A DNA stretch of 64,000 nt. Origin: Fischerella sp. CENA71 (GTDB lineage Bacteria; Cyanobacteriota; Cyanobacteriia; Cyanobacteriales; Nostocaceae). The stretch lies in assembly GCA_024239075.1 (NCBI GenBank), contig JANBVI010000064.1, forward strand, positions 310,001 to 374,000, read 5' to 3'. The notes under the pieces were generated by a model, which did no database searches, was not told where the DNA came from, and worked only from the letters and a program-made list of their open reading frames with translations. The stretch's first letter is position 1. Every line of letters starts with the position of its first letter. A program made the translations under genes and the position numbers. Shown here in pieces: positions 51,444-60,388 of the stretch.

Positions 51444-52313
51444 ATGAATCGAATAGTTCGTTTGGCAATGATTGGTTTTGTGACATTGTTTTGCATTCCC
51501 TTTATCCTATTTCAGACACTGCAATCAGCAGCAACAACGCCAAATTCAGCCATTGAGTCTCCAGTTCGTGTAAATGTTGCTCAGAACACCGATTTTGCAC
51601 GACACTTTCGAGAACTAGGGGTTGAAGGTTCTATTCTAATCTATGACTTGAACAACGATCGCATCTTTCAACATAATCCCCAACGGAACGCAACGCCTTT
51701 TTTACCTGCATCAACTTTTAAGATTCTCAATTCCCTGATTGCGCTGGAAACCGGAGTCATTTCAGATGAAATCGCGGTTCTCACATGGGACGGAATTCCC
51801 AGAAAGCTTCCTGAATGGAACAGGGACTTAAATATGAGAGAAGCGATCAAGCTTTCTGCTTATTGGTTTTACCAAGTTTTAGCCCGTCGAGTCGGACATG
51901 ATCGGATGCAAAAATGGGTGACTCAAGTAGGATACGGAAATCAAAAAATTGGTAGTAAAGATGATATTGATAAATTCTGGTTAGAGGGAGAACTGAGAAT
52001 TACACCCCAAGAGCAAATTCGGTTTCTCCGGCGTTTTTACAATAATGACTTACCCTTTTCCAAGCGATCGCTCTCTATTGTCAAAGATATTATGATTATG
52101 GAGCAGACTCCAGACTACACAATTAGGGGCAAAACAGGTTGGGTTGGTTTTGTGGGCGACGTTACACCGCAAATCGGATGGTATGTTGGTTACTTGGAAA
52201 GAGGAAAGAATGTTTACTTTTTTGCTACTAACATTGATATTCGTAACAAGAAAGATCCATCTGCTCGCCTGGAGTTAACACGTCGTTGTTTCAAAGACCT
52301 GGCGGTGCTTTGA
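51444..52313 (+). CDS. Class D (OXA-type) beta-lactamase-like serine hydrolase
   Basis: 289 residues from ATG 51444 (TTG at 51432 is less likely). A signal/anchor (about 8-30) exports it. All OXA motifs: S90-T-F-K93 in PASTFKILNSLIALE, a tryptophan block (LPEWNRD), SAYWFYQ (the S-x-V motif, here SAY), Y164-G-N166, and K230-T-G in KTGWVGF. It would hydrolyse penicillins through an acyl-enzyme, or act as a penicillin-recognising peptidase. Class D relatives occur on cyanobacterial chromosomes as intrinsic genes. No regulator or mobile element flanks it. Confidence 0.9.
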   Translation: MNRIVRLAMIGFVTLFCIPFILFQTLQSAATTPNSAIESPVRVNVAQNTDFARHFRELGVEGSILIYDLNNDRIFQHNPQRNATPFLPASTFKILNSLIALETGVISDEIAVLTWDGIPRKLPEWNRDLNMREAIKLSAYWFYQVLARRVGHDRMQKWVTQVGYGNQKIGSKDDIDKFWLEGELRITPQEQIRFLRRFYNNDLPFSKRSLSIVKDIMIMEQTPDYTIRGKTGWVGFVGDVTPQIGWYVGYLERGKNVYFFATNIDIRNKKDPSARLELTRRCFKDLAVL

Positions 52314-52331
52314 GACTTTTGAGCGCTCGCT

Positions 52332-53036
52332 TTATTTTTTGCTCGCCACCCAACCACCAACCCAAATTCCTGTATAAAATTTGATCACATCTCCAAAACC
52401 AGCTTGCTGTAACAACTCCAATACTCTAGCTTCTGGAATCGGATAAACACCCGTGTTCAAAGATTCTAGCAATGTCACGATCTTTTCTGGCGGTACTTTC
52501 ATTTCTTGCCAATATTCTTTCATAAAAGAAACAGTCCGCTCAAATTCACGAGTGTTTTTTTCACCAAACACATCTACTAATATAAAAGCTGCTGATGAGT
52601 GCAAACGTTGGGCGATACTTTGGAGAAAAGCCAGTTTACTGCCATCATCTGGAATAAAATGCATCACCAAGATAGAAGTTGCTGCATCATACAAAGGATG
52701 AATAGGCAAATCGTGGATGTATCCCCGAAATAAGGTGATTTGCTCAGATAATCCCTGCTGCTGAATTTTTTCTTGGGCAATAGAGAGCATATCAGCAGAT
52801 GGATCTACACCTAGCATGTGCCAGTTTTGATTCCCCTGAGCAAACTTGACTAACTCCATCCCCGTACCAGCACCGACAATTAACAGATTTGCTTTTTCTG
52901 CTAGGTGCGATCGCAAACAAGACAACACCATTGTATGCATAGCGTCATAGCCAGGTAGAGCTATTCGCGCCATATTGTCATATTCATTGCTTGTAACTGG
53001 TGGGTTTTTGTCAAAATCTATACTCTGATTTGACAT
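52332..53036 (-). CDS. Class I SAM-dependent methyltransferase
   Basis: 234 residues from ATG 53036. Motif I NLLIVGAGTGMELVKFA (about 50-66), motif II LGVDPSADML, a motif IV-like YDAATSILVMHFIPDD and FILVDVFGEKN. The early IALPGYDAMHTMV helix is typical of small-molecule or carboxyl methyltransferases (methyltransferase_25-like). The product is unknown. It lies 18 bp from the convergent beta-lactamase gene and 50 bp from the next minus-strand gene. Confidence 0.85.
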   Translation of the reverse strand: MSNQSIDFDKNPPVTSNEYDNMARIALPGYDAMHTMVLSCLRSHLAEKANLLIVGAGTGMELVKFAQGNQNWHMLGVDPSADMLSIAQEKIQQQGLSEQITLFRGYIHDLPIHPLYDAATSILVMHFIPDDGSKLAFLQSIAQRLHSSAAFILVDVFGEKNTREFERTVSFMKEYWQEMKVPPEKIVTLLESLNTGVYPIPEARVLELLQQAGFGDVIKFYTGIWVGGWVASKK

Positions 53037-53086
53037 TTATAGTCCTGTAAGAATTACAACAGAAAAAATTTTCATTGGGACTGTCT

Positions 53087-53365
53087 TCATACCTGTAAAA
53101 ATTCAATTTTTGGTAATAACGGATCAGAAACCATAGCCACACCGCCAAAACCCCAACGTTTGAGCAAGGCTTTGAGCTGCGATCCTGGAATAGATTCCAC
53201 ACCAAAACGATTCGCTAATTCTCCAGCGTGTGTGTTGAGATAGCTAAGAGCATCAGAGTATTCGCGAAACATCAAAAGATAACTCACACCTTCTGGGTTG
53301 GGACGGGCTGTTAGATAACGGCCGTCAGTTTGTGACCTTACCAAATAATAAATTTCGGAAAACAT
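53087..53365 (-). CDS. Conserved-hypothetical-type 92-residue protein
   Basis: Starts at ATG 53365 (MFSEIYYLVRSQTDGRYLTA). Mixed alpha/beta composition, no signal, no membrane helix. Segments such as GRYLTARPNPEGVSYLLMF and LLKRWGFGGVAMVSDP look structured and not repeat-derived. I do not recognise a family. It is followed 50 bp later by the methyltransferase on the same strand and preceded by a nine-copy heptamer STRR that reaches to within 10 bp of its start. Confidence 0.6.
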   Translation of the reverse strand: MFSEIYYLVRSQTDGRYLTARPNPEGVSYLLMFREYSDALSYLNTHAGELANRFGVESIPGSQLKALLKRWGFGGVAMVSDPLLPKIEFLQV

Positions 53366-53374
53366 AATTAAACG

Positions 53375-53437
53375 TCATTGGTCATTGGTCATTGGTCATT
53401 GGTCATTGGTCATTGGTCATTGGTCATTGGTCATTGA
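53375..53437. repeat. STRR: nine tandem TCATTGG heptamers
   Basis: Eight perfect TCATTGG units from 53375 to 53430 plus a ninth ending in A (TCATTGA). It is the cleanest of several STRRs in the window and sits directly upstream of the 92-residue gene. Confidence 0.95.
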
Positions 53438-53485
53438 TTAATAGTTACTATTTCTTACAAATGACAAATGACTAATAACAAATAA

Positions 53486-54532
53486 CTAATTTAAATTTTC
53501 TAAACGAATCCGAGGATCGGCTGCTTTAAGTAATAAATCTGCGATTAAATTACCAACTATTAATAACACCGCACCCATGACCAAACTTGCCATTAGTAAA
53601 TATAAATCTTGGTTTTGCACTGCTTGCAAAGTTAATCTTCCTAAACCAGGCCAATTAAAGAAAAATTCGGCAATAAATGCGCCACTTAATAAACCCGCCA
53701 ATTCAAAACCTAACAAAGTAATTAGGGGGTTGATGGCGTTCCGCAGAGCATGAACGTAAATGACTCGATTTTCTGGTAGTCCTTTGGCGCGAGCCGTTTG
53801 GATATAGTCTTGACGCAATACATCTAGTAGTTCACCACGAGTGATGCGCTGTAAGCCAGCAAAACTAGTGATACTAAGAGCGACAGTAGGTAAAATCATG
53901 TGCCAGCCGATATCGAGGATTTTACCAAACCATGTCAAATCGGTGTGATTGATGCTAGTCATCCCACCGACAGGAAATATGGGAGTAGTCAATTGAGCAA
54001 AAATCAGCAATAACAAAGCAGTGATGAAACTGGGAAATCCTTGCCCAGCATAGCTAACCACTTGTAAAATTCGGTCTGTAAAGCGATTTTGCTGCACAGC
54101 AGCAACAATACCCAAAGGAATAGCGATCGCCCAAGTCACGATTAAAGAAGAAATAGCCAACAATAAAGTTGCTGGAACTCGCTCCCAAATCAGTGACGCT
54201 ACAGAACGTTGGTAAACAAAACTAGTACCAAAATCTCCTTGAGTAATAATGCGCCCCAACCAGAGAAAGAATTGCTCTGGCCACGACTTATCCAAACCAA
54301 ATTGTCGTCTAAGTTGTTCTATTCTCGCTGGATCGATTTTTGGGTTTTGCTGTAGCGTTGATAAGAAATCCCCAGGAGCAAGCTGAATAATAAAAAACGA
54401 CAAAGCCGACGCCAAAAACAAAGTTAACAGCGCCTGCAATAATCTTTTAACCACATAAAGAAATGTTTCGTTAGTAACTATTCTTACTAGCCTATCCCTA
54501 AATGCTTCTGGGGAAATTCTTGTGGTAGTCAT
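53486..54532 (-). CDS. ABC transporter permease, DppB/OppB type
   Basis: 348 residues from ATG 54532. An N-terminal helix (YVVKRLLQALLTLFLASAL) and FIIQLAPGDF are typical of peptide/nickel permeases, followed by five more helices, and the EAA loop reads QDYIQTARAKGLPENRVIYV then HALRNAINPLIT. It would form half of the membrane channel for an oligopeptide or similar substrate. No second permease, ATPase or binding protein is adjacent, so its partners are encoded elsewhere, as is common in cyanobacteria. Confidence 0.93.
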   Translation of the reverse strand: MTTTRISPEAFRDRLVRIVTNETFLYVVKRLLQALLTLFLASALSFFIIQLAPGDFLSTLQQNPKIDPARIEQLRRQFGLDKSWPEQFFLWLGRIITQGDFGTSFVYQRSVASLIWERVPATLLLAISSLIVTWAIAIPLGIVAAVQQNRFTDRILQVVSYAGQGFPSFITALLLLIFAQLTTPIFPVGGMTSINHTDLTWFGKILDIGWHMILPTVALSITSFAGLQRITRGELLDVLRQDYIQTARAKGLPENRVIYVHALRNAINPLITLLGFELAGLLSGAFIAEFFFNWPGLGRLTLQAVQNQDLYLLMASLVMGAVLLIVGNLIADLLLKAADPRIRLENLN

Positions 54533-54703
54533 TTGTCAATTGTCCTTCGTCATTCGTCATTTGTCATTCGTCATTTGTCAATTGTCCTACACTGCGGAAA
54601 GCCGCCAAAGCGTCTACGTCATTTGCCATTTGTTTTTTTGTAACAACTAGTTAAGTATTAATCAATGACCAATAACCAATGACTAATGACCAATGACTAA
54701 TAA
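54533..54703. repeat. STRR-rich spacer between apt and the ABC permease
   Basis: TTCGTCATTTGTCATTCGTC-type units on the left (54540-54590), a GTCTACG-containing fragment near 54612, and ACCAATGACTAATGACCAAT-type units on the right (54664-54705). The tandem units run up to the ABC permease start on one side and the apt stop on the other. Confidence 0.8.
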
Positions 54704-55222
54704 CTAATATTCAACAAGGCTAACAATCGGCACATCTGGCAGATTTTTACGTCCTTGTAAATCTCGTAGCTCGATAATAAACCCAAATCCTACCAGTTCG
54801 CAGCCAATTTTTTCTACTAATTTTGCAGTTGCACCTGCGGTTCCACCTGTAGCAATCAAATCGTCTACAATCAAAACTCGGCTTTGAGGGTGCAAAGCAT
54901 CTTGGTGTACTTCCAAACAATCTGTACCGTATTCTAGTTCATATTCAATTGAATGTACTGCTGCTGGTAATTTGCCCGGTTTACGGACAGGAATAAAACC
55001 AGCTCCCAATTGATAAGCCAGAGGTGTACCAAACATGAAACCCCGCGACTCCATTCCGATGACGTAATCTGCCTTCAGTCCGGCTTCTAGAATTCTTTGT
55101 GTAAACAAGTCTATGGTGTAGCGCAGCCCCTGGGGATCACGCAGTAGTGTGGTGATATCCCGAAATAAAATTCCGGGTTTAGGGAAATCTGGAATATCAC
55201 GAATCAGAGACCTAAGATCCAT
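54704..55222 (-). CDS. apt: Adenine phosphoribosyltransferase
   Basis: 172 residues from ATG 55222. Type I PRTase: [18 protein letters not shown] at the N-terminus (APRT signature), [37 protein letters not shown] flexible loop, and the PRPP motif [17 protein letters not shown]. It converts adenine and PRPP to AMP in purine salvage. Single gene with STRR downstream. Confidence 0.96.
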   Translation of the reverse strand: MDLRSLIRDIPDFPKPGILFRDITTLLRDPQGLRYTIDLFTQRILEAGLKADYVIGMESRGFMFGTPLAYQLGAGFIPVRKPGKLPAAVHSIEYELEYGTDCLEVHQDALHPQSRVLIVDDLIATGGTAGATAKLVEKIGCELVGFGFIIELRDLQGRKNLPDVPIVSLVEY

Positions 55223-55698
55223 AAGTGAAGAAAGATAGCGTAGATGAAGGTGGGTAAGAAAGCAAAACAGAAGAAGGCAAAAGGGAAGAAGGCAATAATG
55301 CTTGTTGGCATGAAATCACAGCCTTTATTCTTACTGATTTCCTTTACCTTTTTAATTAGCCCTATTCTGCCGAGGGAAATATGTCGAACAGTGAGGGCAG
55401 ATACCTGAAAAATCGTACACTATTATGTCGTACGCTTGGAAATATTCACAAACACCATCCATTGACTATTAAGAGAAACTACACCAAGCTAAGGATGAAA
55501 TGTTACTAAGTAAACTATAAAAAACAACTGTGGTTGGAAAACTTGCATTTTGTGTATGCGGAAAACTTTAAATAGAAGGGGTAAGTTAATGTATATATCG
55601 AGCGACTATGCCCTGCTCACAACCAAACACATGCCAATTTGGCTATATATCTTAAATTAGTTTTACCGACTCTGTTGCAGCTGCACAAGGTATTTATA
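55223..55698. other. Divergent intergenic region, no gene seen
   Basis: About 475 bases between apt and the DUF3038 gene. Purine-rich near apt (AAACAGAAGAAGGCAAAAGG), otherwise AT-rich. An AAGG eight bases before ATG 55699 serves the DUF3038 gene. A minus-strand frame crossing into it was rejected. Confidence 0.5.
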
Positions 55699-56328
55699 AT
55701 GAATGTCTCCGCTAGTTTAACGCCATATAACAGCCCTATTCCCCAGTCACCGCCGATGATTTTGGATACTCTACCTGATCCTGCTATTGAGGGACAGGCT
55801 TCTTGCCCCCGGAAAACTAGGGTGCAAATAGACTTGATTTTATTGGCCATTGAAGCTTTAGACCTTGGTAGTTCAGAAGCCATTTTGTCATTTGCACAAG
55901 AGTTGGAATTGAAAGGAATTATTAAAGACAGGGTGAATTTGTGGCGAATGCGTAGCACTAATCCCCTCAGAAGAGCGCATATTCGCCGTTCTTTGACAAT
56001 TACGGAGGCTAAAGCCTTAGTGGTAATTGCTTGCTATTTAGCACGGCGCTTGACAGTTGTAATTCGTCAGTTGCTCATGATATACCAGCAACTGGATGAA
56101 AAGCAGATTCCACTCGAACAAAATTTACGATTGTCTAATTACCTAGAGCGGTTTAGAGCGCATTTTAAAAGTCGGATGAATCCACGCCGTTCTGGAGTAA
56201 TGGCACTAAATTCAGATGAAAAATTAGATGAGTTGGCTATAGATTTGCTGGGTAAATTACTATTTTGTACAGGTACGGCTGGAATGCAGCGCTTCTGGAT
56301 TAGTCTTTTTGACGGTGAAGTGGAATGA
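55699..56328 (+). CDS. DUF3038 family protein
   Basis: 209 residues from ATG 55699, chosen for AAGG eight bases upstream (the frame opens earlier with TTG). A mostly helical soluble protein: QIDLILLAIEALDLGSSEAI, VNLWRMRSTNPLRR, EAKALVVIACYLARRL and a C-terminal DELAIDLLGKLLFCTGTAGM. This matches the cyanobacterial DUF3038 family. Its stop overlaps the start of the next gene (ATGA), which indicates translational coupling with the DUF4335 protein. Function unknown. Confidence 0.82.
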   Translation: MNVSASLTPYNSPIPQSPPMILDTLPDPAIEGQASCPRKTRVQIDLILLAIEALDLGSSEAILSFAQELELKGIIKDRVNLWRMRSTNPLRRAHIRRSLTITEAKALVVIACYLARRLTVVIRQLLMIYQQLDEKQIPLEQNLRLSNYLERFRAHFKSRMNPRRSGVMALNSDEKLDELAIDLLGKLLFCTGTAGMQRFWISLFDGEVE

Positions 56329-57953
56329 ATATTCAACGTAAGTATAGTTTACCAAATTGCACGTTAGTTCTAGAGGGTTTAAGTGATGCTACAAGGGCTG
56401 CACAATTTCAGGAACTGCGCCCAGCACTATCGATATTGGTAAATGCAGAATGTTATTTATCAGGTTATAGTCAACCACTATCGGGTGGTAGGGAATTTTT
56501 TGAAAGTTTGGTGAGAGCGGTTAGTGCTTATGCTCAAGAATTTTTGAGTAGCGTTTCTCACCCGCAAGCGCACAATTTTGATTCTGAATTGGTGCAAATG
56601 CAAAAGCTTGAGTACAATCGACATCGATTGATTGTACATTCAGAAATTCCTAATGGGCAAATATTACAACCTAATTATGTTCATGATGGCAAGCAGCCAG
56701 TTCAAATAGATTTAAATACAGTACAGTTATTTGATTTGGTAGAAGCCGTTGATCAATTTTTTGCTGATACCCAAACTCTACCGGAGCTATCGTTAGAGTT
56801 ACAACCAGTTCCGAAACGTTATGGCTCTGGTAATGAAGGTTTGGTTAAACAAGTAGTACCAGCTAGTGTCGGGGTAACTAGTTTGGCAGCTGCGGCGATC
56901 GCTTTTGCCATGATACCACCTCCCCCTCCACCACAAACAACTACACAGCAACAATCTAGCTCAACCGCCTTAAGTGTCACTCCTTCAACACCAGCTGCTA
57001 ATCCAGAAGCGACTACTACTCCTTCGCCAGATGCCAATCAAGTAATAGCGACAAATCCCACCTCCGGTGTGAATGCACAAATAGCAGCAACTCCCGAATT
57101 TACCCCGACTCCAACTGTCAATACACAAATAGCAGCGACTCCTGCACTGACCCCGACTCCAACTGTTAATGAACAGATTGCAGCAACTCCTGAATTTACT
57201 CCTACATCCACTTCTACAACTGTTGCTAACTCCACACCGAATTCAACATCTGTAGTTAATCAAAATTTAGAAGCACTTTTAACTAGTGTTCCTGAAATCA
57301 CAGATGCATCCCAGTTACGTGCCTTAAATCGGCAAGTTTATAACCAAATTCACCCCAATTGGAAAAATCGCCAAGGATTGAAGACGGATTTAGTCTTTCG
57401 TGTAGGTGTAGCAGCAGATGGTGCGATCATTGGTTACAAAGCTGTCAATCCAGAGGCGAATCAGGCAGTAAATCAAACTCCTCTACCAAATCTAATTTAC
57501 AATCCTGCTGTTCGTCCTCCAATTACCAATGAACCGATCGCTCAATATCGAGTCGTCTTCACTAGAGATGGCGTACTGCAAGTTAGTCCTTGGCGTGGTT
57601 ACACAACCAAACCGGATGTCATCGGTGCTAAAATTACTGACGCCAATCAAGTTAAACAGTTAAGCCAACTACTGTATGATGGTATTCGCCAAAATTGGCA
57701 TAGTAAACCCAGCTATACCATAGATTTAAAGTATCGTGTAGCAGTCAACAAAGATGGGGTTATTACTGATTATGAACCACTTAACCAAGTAGCATTTGAT
57801 TATTTTCGAGAAACACCCCTGCCACAAATGTTCCAGTCATCTAACCCCTCAAATCAATCAATGTCAATTAGCAAAGAACCTCTGGCTCATTTCCAAGTCA
57901 TTTTTCAGCCAACTGGCAAGTTAGAAATTATACCTTGGCAAGGGTATCAGTGA
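56325..57953 (+). CDS. DUF4335 protein with duplicated C-terminal domain
   Basis: 542 residues from ATG 56325, overlapping the DUF3038 stop by 4 bp. N-terminal DUF4335 domain (1-170: YSLPNCTLVLEGLSD, LSGYSQPLSGGREFFESLV), a hydrophobic segment (about 184-198, ASVGVTSLAAAAIAFAM), a Pro/Thr-rich linker with three 16-residue QIAATP repeats (encoded at 57078-57221), and two homologous domains (about 310-425 and 430-542) sharing ALNRQVYNQIHPNWKNR / QLSQLLYDGIRQNWHSK, FRVGVAADGAIIGY / YRVAVNKDGVITDY and a final PWRGY / PWQGY. Together with DUF3038 it is a cyanobacterial module of unknown function, probably membrane-attached. Confidence 0.82.
   Translation: MNIQRKYSLPNCTLVLEGLSDATRAAQFQELRPALSILVNAECYLSGYSQPLSGGREFFESLVRAVSAYAQEFLSSVSHPQAHNFDSELVQMQKLEYNRHRLIVHSEIPNGQILQPNYVHDGKQPVQIDLNTVQLFDLVEAVDQFFADTQTLPELSLELQPVPKRYGSGNEGLVKQVVPASVGVTSLAAAAIAFAMIPPPPPPQTTTQQQSSSTALSVTPSTPAANPEATTTPSPDANQVIATNPTSGVNAQIAATPEFTPTPTVNTQIAATPALTPTPTVNEQIAATPEFTPTSTSTTVANSTPNSTSVVNQNLEALLTSVPEITDASQLRALNRQVYNQIHPNWKNRQGLKTDLVFRVGVAADGAIIGYKAVNPEANQAVNQTPLPNLIYNPAVRPPITNEPIAQYRVVFTRDGVLQVSPWRGYTTKPDVIGAKITDANQVKQLSQLLYDGIRQNWHSKPSYTIDLKYRVAVNKDGVITDYEPLNQVAFDYFRETPLPQMFQSSNPSNQSMSISKEPLAHFQVIFQPTGKLEIIPWQGYQ
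57078..57221 (+). repeat. Three 48-bp coding tandem repeats in the DUF4335 gene
   Basis: Copies start at 57078, 57126 and 57174 and encode QIAATPEFTPTPTVNT-like 16-residue units. The third copy is the most degenerate. Confidence 0.85.
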
Positions 57954-57956
57954 ATT

Positions 57957-58114
57957 TGGGATTGGGGATTGGGGATCGGCGATTGGGAAGAGACTTGTTA
58001 CATAATTCTCCCTTGTCCCCCTTGTCCCCCTGCTCCCACACTCCCCACACTTCCCACACTCCCCGTTCGCGTAGCGTCTCCTCTGGAGAATCCCCGATCC
58101 CCAATCCCCAATCC
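57957..58114. repeat. G-rich/C-rich dispersed repeat between convergent genes
   Basis: GGGATTGGGGATTGGGGATC on the left, C-rich CCTTGTCCCCCTTGTCCCCC and CACACTCCCCACACTTCCCA in the middle, CGTTCGCGTAGCGTCTCC, and CCCCGATCCCCAATCCCCAA on the right. Left and right ends are complementary, so it folds into a large imperfect hairpin. It begins three bases after the DUF4335 stop and ends at the PBP stop. Confidence 0.8.
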
Positions 58115-60388
58115 CTATCTAACCACTCTACCCATATAATTTCCCCACAGTTGGGCAGCTTGAGCGCTACTACCAGATGTCGGGGAATTGTTGTCGTTGC
58201 CTAGCCAAATACCAGTTACTAGTTGGCGACTGGGAATAAAGCCAATAAACCATAAATCAACATTGTTGTTGGTTGTACCAGTTTTACCAGATACTGCAAA
58301 ATCGCCGATCGCTGCGCGTCCACCAGTACCATTAGTTACTACTCCTCGGAGTAAGCGAGTCATAGTATCAGCGACATCGTTTCGCAGTACGCTTTTGTTA
58401 GCTTCGGGATCTTTATCAAAGGCATAAATTACACGGCAAGTCTTTAAATCTTTGCGATCGCGACAATCACTGCTATCTAAAATCCGGCTAATTGCATGGG
58501 GACGATTCCAGACACCGCGATTACTTATAGCGCCAAAAGCACCAGTCATTTCCAAAACATTGACTTCGCTTTGTCCTAATACTAATCCTGGTACTGGATC
58601 TAAATTTGATTTGACTCCCAAACGCTTTGCCATCTCCACTACTCTATTGAGTCCAATTTGTCTAGCAACTCGTAGGGCGATAGGGTTTTCAGATTGGGCA
58701 AGTCCAGTAGCGATACTTAAACTCACATCAGAACCTGCTCGACAAGGTTTGTAGGTAAAACCCTGCCAACTTAAAGGAGAGCAAGAATAACTCGTAGCGG
58801 GTGAAATTCCTTGTTCAATGGCGGCGGTATAAGCAAATACTTTGAAGGTAGAACCAGGTTGTCTTTTCGCCTGATAAGCACGATTGAACTGACTAGTTCT
58901 ATAATCTGTGCCACCTACCATTGCCCGGATACCGCCAGTACTGGAATCTAGGGTAACTATTGCTCCTTCCGAAAATTTAAAATTGCTCCCAGCGTTGTTA
59001 ACATAGTTACGCAACGAGGCTTCTGCCTGTTGTTGCATCCCAATATCTAGCTGAGTTTCGATAATAAAGTTACCTTCACCCGCCAAGTCTTTTCCCAAGA
59101 TGGATTCCAGTTCTTGGAAAATGTAGCTGTAGAAATATGGAGCGATGGTTTTTGCTTGCTGTTGACAAACTTTCGGGCTGACATCTACGGGCGATCGCCT
59201 GGCTCGATTATAATCATCTTGCTTGATTTTACCAGCTTCAAGCATCCGCCGTAGAACGCGGTTACGATACTCTATAATGCGTGTTCTACTCTGGTTATCG
59301 CCACAGAAATTAAAACTGTTAGGACCGGGCAAAATACCCACTAAAGTCGCAGATTCAGCCAAAGTTAACTCTTTGGCTGACTTGTCAAAGTAATACCGTG
59401 CCGCATCTTCAAACCCAGAAGTATCAGCCCCTAAAAATACTCGGTTTAAATAAGTCAATAAAATCTGGTCTTTGCTGTAAAAGGCTTCCAATTTCAAAGA
59501 AACGATCGCCTCTCGTACTTTTCGTCCGAGGGAGTCTTGTCTACCCACATAATCACGGAACAAACTGCGAGCAACTTGCTGGGTAACTGTACTAGCACCT
59601 TGTTGCACATCACCACTGCGAGTATTGATCAAGACGGCTCGTAGAATGCCATAGGGATCTACGCCAAAATGCCAGTAGTAACGGCTATCTTCAGAAGCAA
59701 CTACCGCCGACGGTAGATACGGGCCGAAATCTTTGAGTCCTTTCATGTCTACATGAGCAGTATTCCTTGGCTCACGTAGTGGTGTTTCCCCATCACCTGC
59801 ATATACAACCACAGGAGCGCGAGTTGGATTAGGTAGAGGTCTAACACGAAATCTTAGCGATTCAGCACCAATCACTAGCACTGTCAGAGCGCTAATACCA
59901 CCAATCCCGTAAGCAGTCCAAGTTGCGCCTTTGACGTACCAAGGAGGTGGATCAACGTATTGCAGTTTCACTGAAGCAGCCAGTTCTGGTGGTCCCAAGG
60001 TAAGGACATCACCATGACGTAATTCTAGGGATGTGAGCCGACGCTTGCCACGATAAATGCCATTTGTAGAATTTTCATCTTTGATGACAAAAATAGGTTG
60101 CCGTTGAGTCGAATCCCGCGACAGTGACAAGTGAATTTGGCTGACAACTGGGTTGCGGACGACGATATCGCAGGATTTGGAACTGCGACCTAGCATATAG
60201 CGATCGCCCAATAGCGGATATACTTCTGCCTTATCCGCCCCCGCATCCTGCACCCAGAGTTCTGGTACTCTGGCATTAGGCTTAAGTGCTAGTTTGGAAA
60301 AATCAACCCGAGCTTGAATTGTTTGTACTGCTTGCGTTATCTGACCAAGCAATGTTTGTGGCTTTTGAGGGGGTTGGGGGGAACTCAT
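58115..60388 (-). CDS. Class A penicillin-binding protein with N-terminal FHA domain
   Basis: 757 residues from ATG 60388. Domains: FHA phosphothreonine-binding domain (about 55-140, YMLGRSSKSCDIVV, DENSTNG, LRHGDVLTLG), transmembrane helix (158-176), GT51 glycosyltransferase with catalytic E233 in VVASEDSRYYWHFG, GASTVTQQVARSLF and YLNRVFLG, and transpeptidase with S513-T-F-K516, S566-E-N568 and K702-T-G704. It polymerises and cross-links peptidoglycan in the periplasm; the cytoplasmic FHA domain should link it to Ser/Thr kinase signalling, a layout known in cyanobacteria. Convergent with the DUF4335 gene. Confidence 0.95.
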   Translation of the reverse strand: MSSPQPPQKPQTLLGQITQAVQTIQARVDFSKLALKPNARVPELWVQDAGADKAEVYPLLGDRYMLGRSSKSCDIVVRNPVVSQIHLSLSRDSTQRQPIFVIKDENSTNGIYRGKRRLTSLELRHGDVLTLGPPELAASVKLQYVDPPPWYVKGATWTAYGIGGISALTVLVIGAESLRFRVRPLPNPTRAPVVVYAGDGETPLREPRNTAHVDMKGLKDFGPYLPSAVVASEDSRYYWHFGVDPYGILRAVLINTRSGDVQQGASTVTQQVARSLFRDYVGRQDSLGRKVREAIVSLKLEAFYSKDQILLTYLNRVFLGADTSGFEDAARYYFDKSAKELTLAESATLVGILPGPNSFNFCGDNQSRTRIIEYRNRVLRRMLEAGKIKQDDYNRARRSPVDVSPKVCQQQAKTIAPYFYSYIFQELESILGKDLAGEGNFIIETQLDIGMQQQAEASLRNYVNNAGSNFKFSEGAIVTLDSSTGGIRAMVGGTDYRTSQFNRAYQAKRQPGSTFKVFAYTAAIEQGISPATSYSCSPLSWQGFTYKPCRAGSDVSLSIATGLAQSENPIALRVARQIGLNRVVEMAKRLGVKSNLDPVPGLVLGQSEVNVLEMTGAFGAISNRGVWNRPHAISRILDSSDCRDRKDLKTCRVIYAFDKDPEANKSVLRNDVADTMTRLLRGVVTNGTGGRAAIGDFAVSGKTGTTNNNVDLWFIGFIPSRQLVTGIWLGNDNNSPTSGSSAQAAQLWGNYMGRVVR

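Noticed and set aside
53375-53437. Possible CRISPR array
   Set aside because: Units are 7-bp heads-to-tails without spacers, so this is an STRR, not a repeat-spacer array; no cas gene is present.
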